Of a DNA stretch of 64,000 nt, positions 36,994-46,298 are shown in pieces. The notes under the pieces are model-generated. The model was given only the letters and a program-made list of their open reading frames with translations. It ran no database searches and had not been told where the DNA came from. Each line of letters starts with the position of its first letter. Within the stretch, counting starts at the first letter, position 1. Source of the stretch: an uncultured Muribaculum sp. (GTDB lineage Bacteria > Bacteroidota > Bacteroidia > Bacteroidales > Muribaculaceae); the NCBI GenBank assembly GCA_910589555.1, contig CAJUTE010000004.1, positions 62,001 through 126,000 of the forward strand, given 5' to 3'. The translations under genes and the position numbers were made by a program.

Positions 36994-38737
36994 ATATTTC
37001 AAAGCACTTCTGCACGACACCCCCACCCTGCTGCTGCACTTATCATTTGCCGTGATTTTAGCCGGAGGGATTGTGGCTTGGCTGCGATTTGAGTCGCACG
37101 ACATAGTTCTATATCCCGACCGATCATCACAAGCCGCCGCGACATCACCGTTGGATCTACGTCTTGACAGCTTCATCATAGAGCATTATCCGGGGAGCGA
37201 TATCCCCCGAGATTACATCAGCTACATCACTGCAGGCGGAGAGAGGCATAAGGTGTCGGTCAATCATTATGCCGTGTGTGGCGAATGGCGCATATATCAA
37301 TCGTCGTACACCCCTGACGGCGGCACCGTGCTTGCGATAAACCGGGACGGTGGCGCCACGGAAATACTCTTCGCCGGATATGCTCTCTTTGCCATTTCCG
37401 GCATAATCCTGCTATTTCCGCGAACATCAAGGCTGAGAAGGATGCTGCACACAGGCACAGTTTCGGCAATGGTTCTTTTCGCCCCCGGCATATCATGGGG
37501 ATCTGCAATAGCCGGCGTTCCGAAAGCCACCGCCGACAGCCTCTCGCACAAACAGGTGCTGTATAATGGCAAAGTGATGACATTCAATTCCCTTGCCCGG
37601 GACTTTGTGACAAAGCTTAACGGCTCACCTGAATACCGAGGACTATCGGCAGAGCAGGTGGTAGCCTCCATGCTGCTCTTCCCCGCCGAATGGTCAAAGG
37701 AACCGATAATATGCATCTCTGACAAGGAATTAAGAGCCGAACTCGGAATATCGGGCAACCGCGTTTCTCCGGCTGAACTTTTTGATTCCAACGGGGCATA
37801 CCGCCTGACCTCAATCAATCCTGGCAGCTCAACGTCGCTTAACAAGGCTGTGCTGGATGCCGATGAAAAGATGGGGCTCATAATCATGCTCCACTCCGGC
37901 AACCTCATCAAGGAGGTGCCTGCCGGAGAGCCACGACTTTCCCCGCTGAGGGTCAAAATCGAGTTACTATACAACCAGGTGCCTGTGCTGAAGACAGGAT
38001 TTATATTGCTGTTTATCGCCTCCTTGTGGGGCTTTGCCGTAACGGCAGCGGGAAGAGGAAGGCTCGTTGTCACTATCGCGATGGCGATATCGGCATGGGT
38101 GATATTGCTTGCCGGATATATAGCCGAATGGTATATGTCAGGGCATATTCCGCTGTCGGGCACGGGAGAGACGATGGAGTTCATGGCATTGCTTATCATA
38201 CCCGCCACCCTCGTCTCGGGCAGAAAGCTACGGATAGTGACCCCTGCGGGACTGCTGCTCGCCGGAGTTGTCACGCTGGTTGCTAATCTGATATACCGCA
38301 ATCCTGTGATGACTCCTCTGATGCCGGTCCTTGTGTCGCCATGGCTCAGCATCCATGTGACGGTAGTGATGGTGTCGTACACATTGTTTGCGTTGATGGC
38401 AGTTAACAGCATGGCAAGTTTTGCATCACGCCGATCGTCATTAAGGCTCATGGAGCTTAACCGACGGCTCCTGTATCCGGCGGTGTATATTCTCGGCATA
38501 GGGATCATCACCGGCTCGGTGTGGGCAAGTTATTCCTGGGGGCGTGCCTGGGCATGGGACCCCAAGGAGACATGGGCGCTTGTCACGTTTGTGATCTACG
38601 CGGTTCCATTGCACCGTGGCATCAGGAGCCTTAATAACGCTACGTATTTTCATGTGTATATCATAGTGGCGTTGTTGAGTGTGATGATGACATATTTCGG
38701 GGTGAATTGGATGCATTCTTTGCACGCTTATTCGTGA
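36980..38737 (+). CDS. CcsBA-type cytochrome c synthetase (ResB/ResC fusion)
   Basis: About 585 residues from ATG 36980; an upstream ATG at 36962 is also in frame, but 36980 better fits a membrane protein beginning MTFSKYFKALLHD. N-terminal ResB/Ccs1-like part: a helix at about 20-40, then periplasmic beta segments. C-terminal CcsA part has several helices and the heme-binding WWD-like motif WASYSWGRAWAWDPKETWAL (about residues 513-532), with nearby histidines HVTVVM, PLHRG and NWMHSLHAYS. System II attachment of heme to CXXCH proteins at the inner membrane. The three CXXCH sites upstream (32.6, 33.3, 35.4 kb) are the obvious clients. Confidence 0.88.
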   Translation: MTFSKYFKALLHDTPTLLLHLSFAVILAGGIVAWLRFESHDIVLYPDRSSQAAATSPLDLRLDSFIIEHYPGSDIPRDYISYITAGGERHKVSVNHYAVCGEWRIYQSSYTPDGGTVLAINRDGGATEILFAGYALFAISGIILLFPRTSRLRRMLHTGTVSAMVLFAPGISWGSAIAGVPKATADSLSHKQVLYNGKVMTFNSLARDFVTKLNGSPEYRGLSAEQVVASMLLFPAEWSKEPIICISDKELRAELGISGNRVSPAELFDSNGAYRLTSINPGSSTSLNKAVLDADEKMGLIIMLHSGNLIKEVPAGEPRLSPLRVKIELLYNQVPVLKTGFILLFIASLWGFAVTAAGRGRLVVTIAMAISAWVILLAGYIAEWYMSGHIPLSGTGETMEFMALLIIPATLVSGRKLRIVTPAGLLLAGVVTLVANLIYRNPVMTPLMPVLVSPWLSIHVTVVMVSYTLFALMAVNSMASFASRRSSLRLMELNRRLLYPAVYILGIGIITGSVWASYSWGRAWAWDPKETWALVTFVIYAVPLHRGIRSLNNATYFHVYIIVALLSVMMTYFGVNWMHSLHAYS

Positions 38738-38870
38738 GTCCGTGGGTGTCGCGGCGCTACCCAGTGATGAATCTTTCAGATTCATTATTTGGTTGATCTT
38801 TCCGAGGGTATCTCTGCAAGCAGAGCGGCTAAAGCCGATAACGCTACGCTCGGTGCCCCGGAAACCGAGT

Positions 38871-39000
38871 GATGAATCCGTTCGGATTCAGAGGATGCTC
38901 GAAACGAGCGTCCCTACAATTGCGAATATGAATTGATCGAAATTGGGGTGTCGCGGCGCTCGGCGCCCGGAAACCGAGTGATGAGCCTTGCAGGCTCTTT
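38871..39000 (+). repeat. 130-bp direct repeat, copy 1
   Basis: Starts GATGAATCCGTTCGG and ends at the TTT after the GAGCCT/AGGCTC hairpin. Copy 2 lies 234 bp downstream with the same length and about ten differences by eye. Contains hairpins TGAATCC/GGATTCA, GCTCG/CGAGC and GAGCCT/AGGCTC. Confidence 0.85.
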
Positions 39001-39104
39001 ATAGCTAACAGTTTCAAGGTTGGTGGGAAGATGATTCTTTCAGAATCTATTGAGGGGTGCCTATTTCCGAGGGTCTCGCTACGCTCGGCCCTCGGCTACC
39101 CAGT

Positions 39105-39234
39105 GATGAATCCGTTCGGATTCAGAGGATGCTCGAAACGAGGGTCCCTACAATTGCGAATATGATTCGCTCGAAATTGGGGCGAAGCTACGCTCGGCAC
39201 CCGGAAACCGAGTGATGAGCCTTGCAGGCTCTTT
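39105..39234 (+). repeat. 130-bp direct repeat, copy 2
   Basis: Same length and hairpin order as copy 1 at 38871-39000. Differences cluster in the middle (after GCGAATATG and in the GGGGCGAAGC part), while the hairpins at both ends are identical. Confidence 0.85.
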
Positions 39235-39400
39235 GCAGTTAGCTGTTTGGGGAGCTTTGGGTTGGCATCGTTAGATGTTTGGGGGCACGGCGTTGGGGTG
39301 GTTTGGTGTTTATGTGTGCAGGTACGTTGATCCTATGGGGTATTGGGGGGATTGTGATTTTGTAATTTTTGCGGGAGGTGGCTGATTTTTTTGATTATTG

Positions 39401-39432
39401 TTTGTGTTAATCGTTGGATTATATTACTTTTG
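39401..39432 (+). promoter_or_regulatory. Promoter of sppA
   Basis: TTTG at 39401-39404, 20-nt spacer, TACTTTTG at 39425-39432 (TAnnTTTG). The leader to the ATG is about 65 nt. Confidence 0.65.
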
Positions 39433-39504
39433 TGTTGCATAGAAGTTTTTCGGGGCTTCGTGTGCATAAAACATAAACTTTACTATAATTTTACTCCATA
39501 AACA

Positions 39505-41256
39505 ATGAAACAATTCTTCACTTATGTTCTTGCGACCATAGCCGGTATATGGATCACAGCAATCATCGCCATAATAGGCTCCATATTAATGGCTATCATA
39601 ATGATGGCAGCAGGAATGTCGTCAAGCACCCCGAGCATATCATCGCACTCAATCCTGCATATCAATCTTGACGGCGTGATCGAGGAACGCCTTGAAGGCA
39701 GATCGATCATGGACCGCCTTTACGGAGTGGGTGAAGACCAACTGTCGCTGAAGGACATAGTGAAATCAATACGCCACGCAAAGGATGATTCAAAGATCGA
39801 CGGAATCTTCATCGACTGCAAGGGTGGCACAGGAGGGTCGGCAACCATCGCCTACATACGTGAGGCGCTGACTGACTTTAAGGAATCAGGAAAGTGGGTG
39901 GTAGCCTACGGTGACGCATATTCCCAACAAAATTATTTCGTAGCTACAGCCGCCGACAGCCTGTGGGTGAATCCAGTAGGCCTCGTGGACGTGCACGGAG
40001 TGGGAGGCTCACTCACTTTCTACAAGGGGCTTCTTGACAAACTTGACGTAGAGGTCCAGGTGATCAAGGTGGGCACTTATAAGAGCGCCGTAGAGCCGTT
40101 TATCCTGACTGAGCCGAGCGAAGCCAACCGCCAGCAGATAAGGAGCTACATAACCCCCATCTGGAATTACATCACCGAGAATATCGCCTCATCGCGCGGG
40201 GTGAGCACAGCGTCGGTGAATCAATGGGCTGACTCCATTCTTATAACCTGCGATCCTAAATTGCTTCCGGGAATGGGTGTCGCCACTTCATTGCGTTACC
40301 GCCACGAGGCAGAAGAATGGATGAAGGAGCAGACCGACCGCGATAAGGATCAAAACCTGCGGCTTGTGAGCCCGTCAACTTATGTGAACACTATCAAAGA
40401 TAAGAAATCATCCACACGCATCGCCGTGCTTTATGCTACCGGCGACATAGTTGACAATGGCAATGAAGGAATCGTGGGAAACAAGATGGCACCGCTCATC
40501 CTTGACCTTGCCAACGACAAGAAGGTGGACGCTCTTGTGCTCCGCGTGAACTCAGGGGGCGGCAGCGCTTTTGCCTCAGAACAGATATGGGAAGCTCTTG
40601 AGCAATTCAAAGCCACCGGCAAGCCATTTTATGTGTCGATGGGCGATGTAGCGGCTTCAGGCGGATATTACATATCGTGCGGAGCTGACAAAATTTATTG
40701 CCAGCCTGTGACTATCACCGGCTCCATCGGAATATTCGGCATGATTCCCTCGATCAAGGGTTTTCTCAACGACAAGCTCGGCATAACCACCGCCGACATA
40801 ATGACTAATCCGAATGCCAACATAGGCATAATCAACCCGATGACCCCGATTCAGCGCGCGGCTATGCAAAAGATGATCGACCGCGGATATGAAACCTTCA
40901 CCACACGCTGCGCCGAGGGCCGCAATATGCCTATCGACTCCATAAAAGCGATTGCCGAAGGACGTGTGTGGGACGGCGTGACCGCCAAGCGCATAGGCCT
41001 TGTTGATGAGTTGGGCAATCTTGATGACTGCATCGCGGATCTCGCCACCGCCAACGGCTATCTGAAATATGAACTTGTGGAATATCCCCGCACCAATAAA
41101 GAGTGGTGGGAGGAGATACTCGACGAAGGCACGAGCATAAAGCAAGCCATGATCCGCAAGGAGCTTGGCGCCGCCGCTCCATATTATGATGCCGTCAAGA
41201 AAATCAGCAAGATGGAGCACGTTCAGTGCCGTATGCAAGAGGTGGTGATAGAATAA
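39505..41256 (+). CDS. sppA: Signal peptide peptidase SppA (long type)
   Basis: Inner-membrane serine/lysine protease that degrades cleaved signal peptides. 583 residues with one N-terminal transmembrane helix (about 8-36), an N-terminal SppA domain carrying the catalytic lysine in KVGTYKSAVEPF (about residue 195) and a C-terminal domain with the nucleophile serine in MGDVAASGGYYISCGADKIY (about 385). Two-domain length matches the 67-kDa type. No anomalies. Confidence 0.95.
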   Translation: MKQFFTYVLATIAGIWITAIIAIIGSILMAIIMMAAGMSSSTPSISSHSILHINLDGVIEERLEGRSIMDRLYGVGEDQLSLKDIVKSIRHAKDDSKIDGIFIDCKGGTGGSATIAYIREALTDFKESGKWVVAYGDAYSQQNYFVATAADSLWVNPVGLVDVHGVGGSLTFYKGLLDKLDVEVQVIKVGTYKSAVEPFILTEPSEANRQQIRSYITPIWNYITENIASSRGVSTASVNQWADSILITCDPKLLPGMGVATSLRYRHEAEEWMKEQTDRDKDQNLRLVSPSTYVNTIKDKKSSTRIAVLYATGDIVDNGNEGIVGNKMAPLILDLANDKKVDALVLRVNSGGGSAFASEQIWEALEQFKATGKPFYVSMGDVAASGGYYISCGADKIYCQPVTITGSIGIFGMIPSIKGFLNDKLGITTADIMTNPNANIGIINPMTPIQRAAMQKMIDRGYETFTTRCAEGRNMPIDSIKAIAEGRVWDGVTAKRIGLVDELGNLDDCIADLATANGYLKYELVEYPRTNKEWWEEILDEGTSIKQAMIRKELGAAAPYYDAVKKISKMEHVQCRMQEVVIE

Positions 41257-41295
41257 CCGCTTACGCCACAATCATCCACACGCCCAGATAGAGAG

Positions 41296-42402
41296 ATGCG
41301 ACACAACAAATTACTGGATATGCTGATACTGAAACCGTTGTCTGCGATATACGGTGCGGTGATCTATGTCAGAAACCAGATGTTTGAGTGGGGCATCCTC
41401 AAGCAACATTCATTTGACATCCCGGTGCTTGCGATAGGCAATCTGTCGGTGGGCGGCACAGGTAAAACGCCTCACACGGAGTATATCGTGGAGTCGCTTA
41501 AGAATGAGTATCGGATAGGCGTGTTGAGCCGCGGCTACCGCAGGAAGACCAAGGGATTTGTGCTTGCGTCGAAACGCTCCACGCCCTGGGACATAGGAGA
41601 CGAGCCGTTTCAGATATTCCAGAAATTCGGCAACGACGTGCGTGTAGCCGTGTGCGAGAAGCGAGTCAAGGGCATCAAGGAGCTTCTACGCATCGACCCG
41701 CAGATAGACCTCATCGTGCTTGACGACGCTTTCCAGCACCGCTATGTAAAGCCCTCGACCTCGATAGTGCTGATGGAATGGAACCGTCCCATATATAATG
41801 ACGACCTTCTTCCGCTGGGCAGGCTGCGCGAGCCACAGCAAGCCATTCTGCGCACCGACATGGTGATTGTGACAAAATGTCCGGCAGAAGTGCGCCCTGT
41901 GGATGTGAGACTTATCTATGACCATTTAGGATTATTTGCCTATCAGAAAGTATTTTTCTCCCGCTACGCCTACGGGAATCTCGTGAGCGTGTTTCCCGAC
42001 GAGGTGCGTTATATGCCCAATCTGACATGGATGAGCCCCGACGACTCGGTGCTCGTGGTGACCGGCATAGCCAATCCCGCCCCGCTTGTGAGATATCTTA
42101 AGGCTCACAAAGTGAAAGTGGAGGAACTGCGTTTCCCTGACCATCACCAGTTCACGCGCCGCGACTTTGAAGAGATCACCGGGAAGTTTAACAAAATGAA
42201 GGGGCGGAACAAGTATATCGTCACCACCGAGAAAGATTCGGTCAGAATTGCGGGTAGCCCTTATTATCCCCATGACCTCAAGGCATCGACATTCTATCTG
42301 CCCATCAAGGTAGAGCTTCTGCCTCACAAGATGCCTCTCGATTCCGATTCATTTGACCGCGAGCTAAGAAAGCTTTTAAAGCGCGGGGTGAACGGAAAGT
42401 GA
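41296..42402 (+). CDS. lpxK: Tetraacyldisaccharide 4'-kinase
   Basis: Phosphorylates the 4' position of the lipid A disaccharide at the inner membrane. 368 residues; P-loop GNLSVGGTGKTPHTEYIVE (about residues 48-66), DDAFQHRYVKPS, VVTGIANPAP and FPDHHQFTRRDFEEI are family signatures. It starts 39 nt after sppA and leads lpxK-pnp-thiL. Confidence 0.95.
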   Translation: MRHNKLLDMLILKPLSAIYGAVIYVRNQMFEWGILKQHSFDIPVLAIGNLSVGGTGKTPHTEYIVESLKNEYRIGVLSRGYRRKTKGFVLASKRSTPWDIGDEPFQIFQKFGNDVRVAVCEKRVKGIKELLRIDPQIDLIVLDDAFQHRYVKPSTSIVLMEWNRPIYNDDLLPLGRLREPQQAILRTDMVIVTKCPAEVRPVDVRLIYDHLGLFAYQKVFFSRYAYGNLVSVFPDEVRYMPNLTWMSPDDSVLVVTGIANPAPLVRYLKAHKVKVEELRFPDHHQFTRRDFEEITGKFNKMKGRNKYIVTTEKDSVRIAGSPYYPHDLKASTFYLPIKVELLPHKMPLDSDSFDRELRKLLKRGVNGK

Positions 42403-42455
42403 CAACAACCACCGATGAAAAATTGTTATTCCGAATAATACCAAAATTCAGACTT

Positions 42456-43274
42456 ATGATAGAAAAAATCAACCAAACAGCCGAGTACATACGTTCGAAA
42501 GTGGCAGATATGCCTAAAACCGCCATCATTCTTGGCACAGGACTGGGCGCGCTCGTTGACCATATCGAAGATAAACAATACATCCCCTATTCCGAAATTC
42601 CCAATTTCCCGCTTTCCACCGTAGAGGGTCATTCAGGGAATCTGATATTCGGCAATCTTGGCAACAAGAGGGTCATGGCTATGCAGGGCAGATTTCATTT
42701 CTATGAGGGTTATGACATGAAGACTGTCACTTTCCCGATAAGAGTGATGAAGGCGCTGGGCATCAAGACACTGTTTGTGAGCAACGCCGCCGGAGGAATG
42801 AATCCGGAATTCATCATCGGCGACATCATGATCATCACCGACCACATCAATCTGTTTCCAGAGCATCCGCTGCGCGGCAAGAACTACTCAGAGCTTGGCC
42901 CACGCTTCCCCGACATGAGCGAGGCTTACTCGAAGCGCCTCATCAAGCAAGCGACCGAGATAGCCCAGGAAAAGGGAATCAGAGTGATGCACGGCGTGTA
43001 TGTAGGCACCCAGGGACCCACATTTGAAACTCCTGCCGAATACAAGTATTTCCACATAATCGGGGGCGATGCCGTGGGAATGTCGACAGTGCCAGAGGTT
43101 ATCGTGGCGCGCCACAGCGGCATGGAGGTGTTTGGCGTGTCGGTGATCACTGACCTTGGCGTGGAAGGAATCGTGGAAGAGGTTTCCCATGAAGAGGTGC
43201 AGAAAGCGGCACAAAAGGCACAGCCCAAGATGATGGAAATCATGACAGAATTGGTAAACCGATTTGAAGAATAA
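42456..43274 (+). CDS. Purine-nucleoside phosphorylase
   Basis: Inosine/guanosine phosphorylase of the trimeric class: 272 residues with AIILGTGLGALVDHIE, GRFHFYEGYDMKTVTFPIRV, LFVSNAAGGMNPEFIIGDIM, QGPTFETPAEYK and VGMSTVPEVIVARHSGM. Start ATG 42456 is preferred over the GTG at 42399, which would add 19 unconserved residues and overlap lpxK. Confidence 0.95.
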   Translation: MIEKINQTAEYIRSKVADMPKTAIILGTGLGALVDHIEDKQYIPYSEIPNFPLSTVEGHSGNLIFGNLGNKRVMAMQGRFHFYEGYDMKTVTFPIRVMKALGIKTLFVSNAAGGMNPEFIIGDIMIITDHINLFPEHPLRGKNYSELGPRFPDMSEAYSKRLIKQATEIAQEKGIRVMHGVYVGTQGPTFETPAEYKYFHIIGGDAVGMSTVPEVIVARHSGMEVFGVSVITDLGVEGIVEEVSHEEVQKAAQKAQPKMMEIMTELVNRFEE

Positions 43275-43283
43275 GATCACGGC

Positions 43284-44318
43284 ATGAACGAAGAAAAGCA
43301 AACCGAAATTTCGGAACTCGGCGAATTCGGACTCATCGACCGCCTTACCGAAGGGATAACGCATGTCAATCCACAGACAGTGAAAGGCGTGGGTGACGAT
43401 GCCGCAGTGATCGACGCACAGAACGAGGAGGTGCTCGTGACCACCGATCTGCTGCTTGAAGGGATCCACTTCGACCTCACATACGTGCCGTTGCAGCATC
43501 TGGGCTACAAGTCGGCAGTGGTCAATTTCAGCGACGTGTATGCCATGAACGGCACTCCGCGTCAGATCACGGTGTCGCTCGGCATCTCGAAGCGCTTCAC
43601 GGTAGAGCACATGGAGATGCTCTATGCCGGCATCCGCCACGCTTGCCAGGTGTATGGAGTGGACCTCGTGGGTGGCGACACAACATCGTCGCGGCAGGGT
43701 CTTGTGATATCAATCACCTGCATAGGCACTGCGCCAAAGGACAAGATTGTGTATCGCGACGGCGCCAAGGACACTGACCTGATATGCGTGAGCGGCGACC
43801 TCGGAGCTGCCTATATGGGACTTCAATTGCTTGAACGCGAGAAGGCGGCATCGGTGGGCGTGAAGGATTTCCAACCGAAATTTGAAGGAAAGGAGTATCT
43901 TGTGGAGCGTCAATTGAAGCCGGAAGCACGCAAGGACATAGTGAAGATGCTTGCCGACAACGGAATAAAGCCCACGTCGATGATGGATGTGTCGGACGGA
44001 CTGTCGAGCGAACTTCTCCACATCTGCAAGGCAAGCCACACGGGATGTCGCGTGTATGAGGACCGCATACCCATCGATTATCAGACAGCAATCATGGCAG
44101 AAGAACTGGGCATGAACCTTGTGACCGCAGCCATGAACGGCGGCGAGGACTATGAACTTCTGTTCACCGTGCCGCTCACCGACCACGAAAAAATCGAAAA
44201 AATGGAGGGTGTGAAGGTCATAGGCTATATCACCAAGGAGGATCTTGGATGCGCTCTGATGACCCGCGACGGCAATGAGATACCGATCAAGGCACAGGGC
44301 TTCAACCACATGGCATAA
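43284..44318 (+). CDS. thiL: Thiamine-monophosphate kinase
   Basis: Final step of thiamine diphosphate synthesis (TMP to TPP with ATP). 344 residues, AIR-synthase-like fold: GVGDDAAVIDAQ, VTTDLLLEGIHFDLTYVPLQ, GYKSAVVNFSDVYAMNGTPR, DLVGGDTTSS, SMMDVSDGLSSELLHICKAS and MNGGEDYELLFTVPL. It follows pnp by 9 nt and is followed by a terminator. Confidence 0.95.
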   Translation: MNEEKQTEISELGEFGLIDRLTEGITHVNPQTVKGVGDDAAVIDAQNEEVLVTTDLLLEGIHFDLTYVPLQHLGYKSAVVNFSDVYAMNGTPRQITVSLGISKRFTVEHMEMLYAGIRHACQVYGVDLVGGDTTSSRQGLVISITCIGTAPKDKIVYRDGAKDTDLICVSGDLGAAYMGLQLLEREKAASVGVKDFQPKFEGKEYLVERQLKPEARKDIVKMLADNGIKPTSMMDVSDGLSSELLHICKASHTGCRVYEDRIPIDYQTAIMAEELGMNLVTAAMNGGEDYELLFTVPLTDHEKIEKMEGVKVIGYITKEDLGCALMTRDGNEIPIKAQGFNHMA

Positions 44319-44341
44319 AGGATCTGCGCAACGATTTATAT

Positions 44342-44368
44342 GAGCCGGGGGCGACCTCGGCTCTTTTT
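44342..44368 (+). terminator. Intrinsic terminator after thiL
   Basis: A 9-bp stem with one G/T wobble (44342-44350 with 44355-44363), GCGA loop, then five T. Confidence 0.85.
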
Positions 44369-44404
44369 GTTTTAAGAGGGCGTTAAAAATAATTTTGATG
44401 TGGG

Positions 44405-44435
44405 ATTGTTATTTGTGGCAAAATGCCTAACTTTG
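44405..44435 (+). promoter_or_regulatory. Promoter of nusB
   Basis: ATTG at 44405-44408, 19-nt spacer, TAACTTTG at 44428-44435. It lies about 28 nt before the nusB ATG, giving a short leader. Confidence 0.7.
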
Positions 44436-44463
44436 CAGCCGGAAACAATTAGAACTTTGAATT

Positions 44464-45897
44464 ATGATAAACAGAATCCTGATAAGAATGAAAGTGGTGC
44501 AGATGCTATACTCATATCTGCTTACCCGCAGTGATTTCAAGACTCTCCCGGAACCGGAATCACATTCACGTGACAAGCGTTATGCCTATTCATTGTATTG
44601 CGACCTGCTTCTGCTGTTGATCGACGCATCGGGATTCCGTATCGTAAATTTCGAAGGTCGTCCGCGCTTTGAATTCATCGGCACACGCGGAAAATATGAT
44701 GTGACATCCATAGCCAAAGCTCTCGCTGACGATGACGAAATGAAAGAGATAGCATTGCGCCACAAATCATTCTACGACGCTTTGCGCCCCATAAGCGAAC
44801 GCCTTCGCGCTGAAGTCAAGGAATCATCCATCTACAAAGAATACCAGCGTAAGAAAGAGGCTCCCGAGATTCAGGACGAGGTAACAATGTGGAAAACAAT
44901 ACTCCACACCATCCTCCTGCGCAACGAGCAGCTTAAGGCTCTCATCCATTCCAACCCCGACTTCACCCATGTGGGCTACGACTTGGCGTTGAACATGCTT
45001 GAGGAAACTCTCAATGACTATTCCACCACACGAAGCTCGCTTGTTGACGCCAACCGCGGTCTTGCCGCTTCGCTCGACAAGAGCTATGAGCTCTACATGA
45101 GCCTGCTTCAGCTCATGGTGGACTTAACCGATATGCGCAACCGTCAGCTCGACGAGGCGAAGCACAAATATCTTCCTTCGCACGACGACCTGAACCCCAA
45201 CATGAAATTTGTGGAAAACAAGTTCATCGAACTTTTGCGTGAAAACCCGAATTTTGTGGCATACAAGAATGAGACTCCGGTGGACTGGACCGACAATGAC
45301 GTGATGCTGCGCCGTCTTCTTGACAAAATCATCGAAAGCCCTGCCTACAACAACTATATGGAGTCGAAAGAAACTTCATTTGCCGCTGACTGCGAATTGT
45401 GGATACACCTGTTTAAAAACGTAATCCTCGAAAGCGACGAACTCGCCGAAGCGATGGAATCCATGTCAGTGTACTGGAACGACGACCTTGCCATAATGGG
45501 CTCTTTCGCCCTTAAGACAATCAAGTCGTATGCTGCCGCCGGCGGCACACAGGTGCGTCTTTCACCCAAATACAAAGATGAAGAGGACCGTCGATTCGGC
45601 CCGATGCTGTTTGAAGCAGTGATACGCAATCAGGATGAATACCGCGCGCTGATAGACGAATGCCTCGTGGGAAGCACATGGGATCCCGAACGTCTTGCGT
45701 TCATGGACATAGTGATACTGGAGACTGCGATCGCCGAACTGATAAAGTTTGACTCCGTGCCTACTCTGGTCACCGTCAACGAATACACCGAGATCGCCAA
45801 CTACTACTCCACCGCCAAGAGCGGCATATTCATCACCGGAATGCTCTACAGCATCATTTCCAATCTAAAAAACAGGAAGATTATAGTCAAAGATTAA
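44464..45897 (+). CDS. nusB: NusB-family transcription antitermination factor, extended
   Basis: NusB works with NusE/S10 on boxA of rRNA leaders. The protein has 477 residues, far longer than E. coli NusB (about 140) and longer than the roughly 300-residue forms I know from Bacteroidota. The NusB core is at the C-terminus (about 375-475: FGPMLFEAVIRNQDEYRALI, WDPERLAFMDIVILETAIAE, VTVNEYTEIANYYSTAKSGI), with MINRILIRMKVVQMLYSYLL at the N-terminus as the first helix. The middle is helical and appears duplicated: YKEYQRKKEAPEIQDEVTMW (about 123) resembles YNNYMESKETSFAADCELW (about 294), each followed by an I-L-x-x-E-x-L helix. Confidence 0.88.
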   Translation: MINRILIRMKVVQMLYSYLLTRSDFKTLPEPESHSRDKRYAYSLYCDLLLLLIDASGFRIVNFEGRPRFEFIGTRGKYDVTSIAKALADDDEMKEIALRHKSFYDALRPISERLRAEVKESSIYKEYQRKKEAPEIQDEVTMWKTILHTILLRNEQLKALIHSNPDFTHVGYDLALNMLEETLNDYSTTRSSLVDANRGLAASLDKSYELYMSLLQLMVDLTDMRNRQLDEAKHKYLPSHDDLNPNMKFVENKFIELLRENPNFVAYKNETPVDWTDNDVMLRRLLDKIIESPAYNNYMESKETSFAADCELWIHLFKNVILESDELAEAMESMSVYWNDDLAIMGSFALKTIKSYAAAGGTQVRLSPKYKDEEDRRFGPMLFEAVIRNQDEYRALIDECLVGSTWDPERLAFMDIVILETAIAELIKFDSVPTLVTVNEYTEIANYYSTAKSGIFITGMLYSIISNLKNRKIIVKD

Positions 45898-45908
45898 AAT
45901 ATCTTTCT

Positions 45909-45916
45909 TATATTTG
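45909..45916 (+). promoter_or_regulatory. -7 box upstream of yajC
   Basis: TATATTTG, matching TAnnTTTG, 30 nt before yajC. No clear -33 box, because the region overlaps the nusB 3' end. Confidence 0.4.
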
Positions 45917-45946
45917 CAACAACATTAACGATAAAACTAATCTATT

Positions 45947-46279
45947 ATGGTATACAACCTCGTGGCTCTTCAAGATGCCGCCAATGGCGGAATTATGAAT
46001 CTGGTAATGATTGTGGCTCTTATCGCCATCTTCTATTTCTTCATGATCCGTCCTCAGCAGAAAAAGCAAAAAGAGATTAAGAAATTCCGTGAAGGCCTCG
46101 GCGTGGGCGACCGCGTGATCACCGCCGGCGGAATATACGGTAAGATACGCGGCGTGAAAGAAAACTCGTTCGTTCTTGAAATCGCCGACAACGTGCGCAT
46201 CACCATCGACAAAGGCTCAGTGTTCCCTACAGCAGCCGAAGCTCAGGAAGCAGTGAAGCAGAACGACGGAAACAATTAA
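45947..46279 (+). CDS. yajC: Preprotein translocase subunit YajC
   Basis: Small inner-membrane partner of SecDF. 110 residues: one transmembrane helix (LVMIVALIAIFYFFMIRPQQ) followed by the family block KKQKEIKKFREGLGVGDRV and TAGGIYGKIRGVKENSFVLE. Confidence 0.96.
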   Translation: MVYNLVALQDAANGGIMNLVMIVALIAIFYFFMIRPQQKKQKEIKKFREGLGVGDRVITAGGIYGKIRGVKENSFVLEIADNVRITIDKGSVFPTAAEAQEAVKQNDGNN

Positions 46280-46298
46280 ATGATTTAATTATCTTAGG

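Larger units (their letters stand above)
38738..39504. repeat. Non-coding 0.77-kb region with many short palindromes
   Basis: No convincing gene. From left: TGAATCT/TTC/AGATTCA (38768-38784), CTCTGC/AA/GCAGAG (38812-38825), CGGCT/AA/AGCCG (38826-38837), CTCGGT...ACCGAG (38849-38869), TGAATCC/GTTC/GGATTCA (38873-38890), GCTCG/AAA/CGAGC (38897-38909), GAGCCT/TGC/AGGCTC (38983-38997), GATTCT/TTC/AGAATC (39033-39047), a long CCGAGGG...CCCTCGG stem (39068-39096), and a second TGAATCC hairpin (39107-39124). The last 250 bases are GT-rich and plain, ending in the sppA promoter. Confidence 0.85.

Noticed and set aside
37297..38511. 404-residue minus-strand frame
   Set aside because: Antisense to the strongly supported CcsBA gene; serine/threonine/proline-rich shadow translation without family motifs.
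38738..39504. CRISPR array
   Set aside because: Repeats are palindromes of varying sequence and spacing, there are only two long direct copies, and no cas genes lie nearby.
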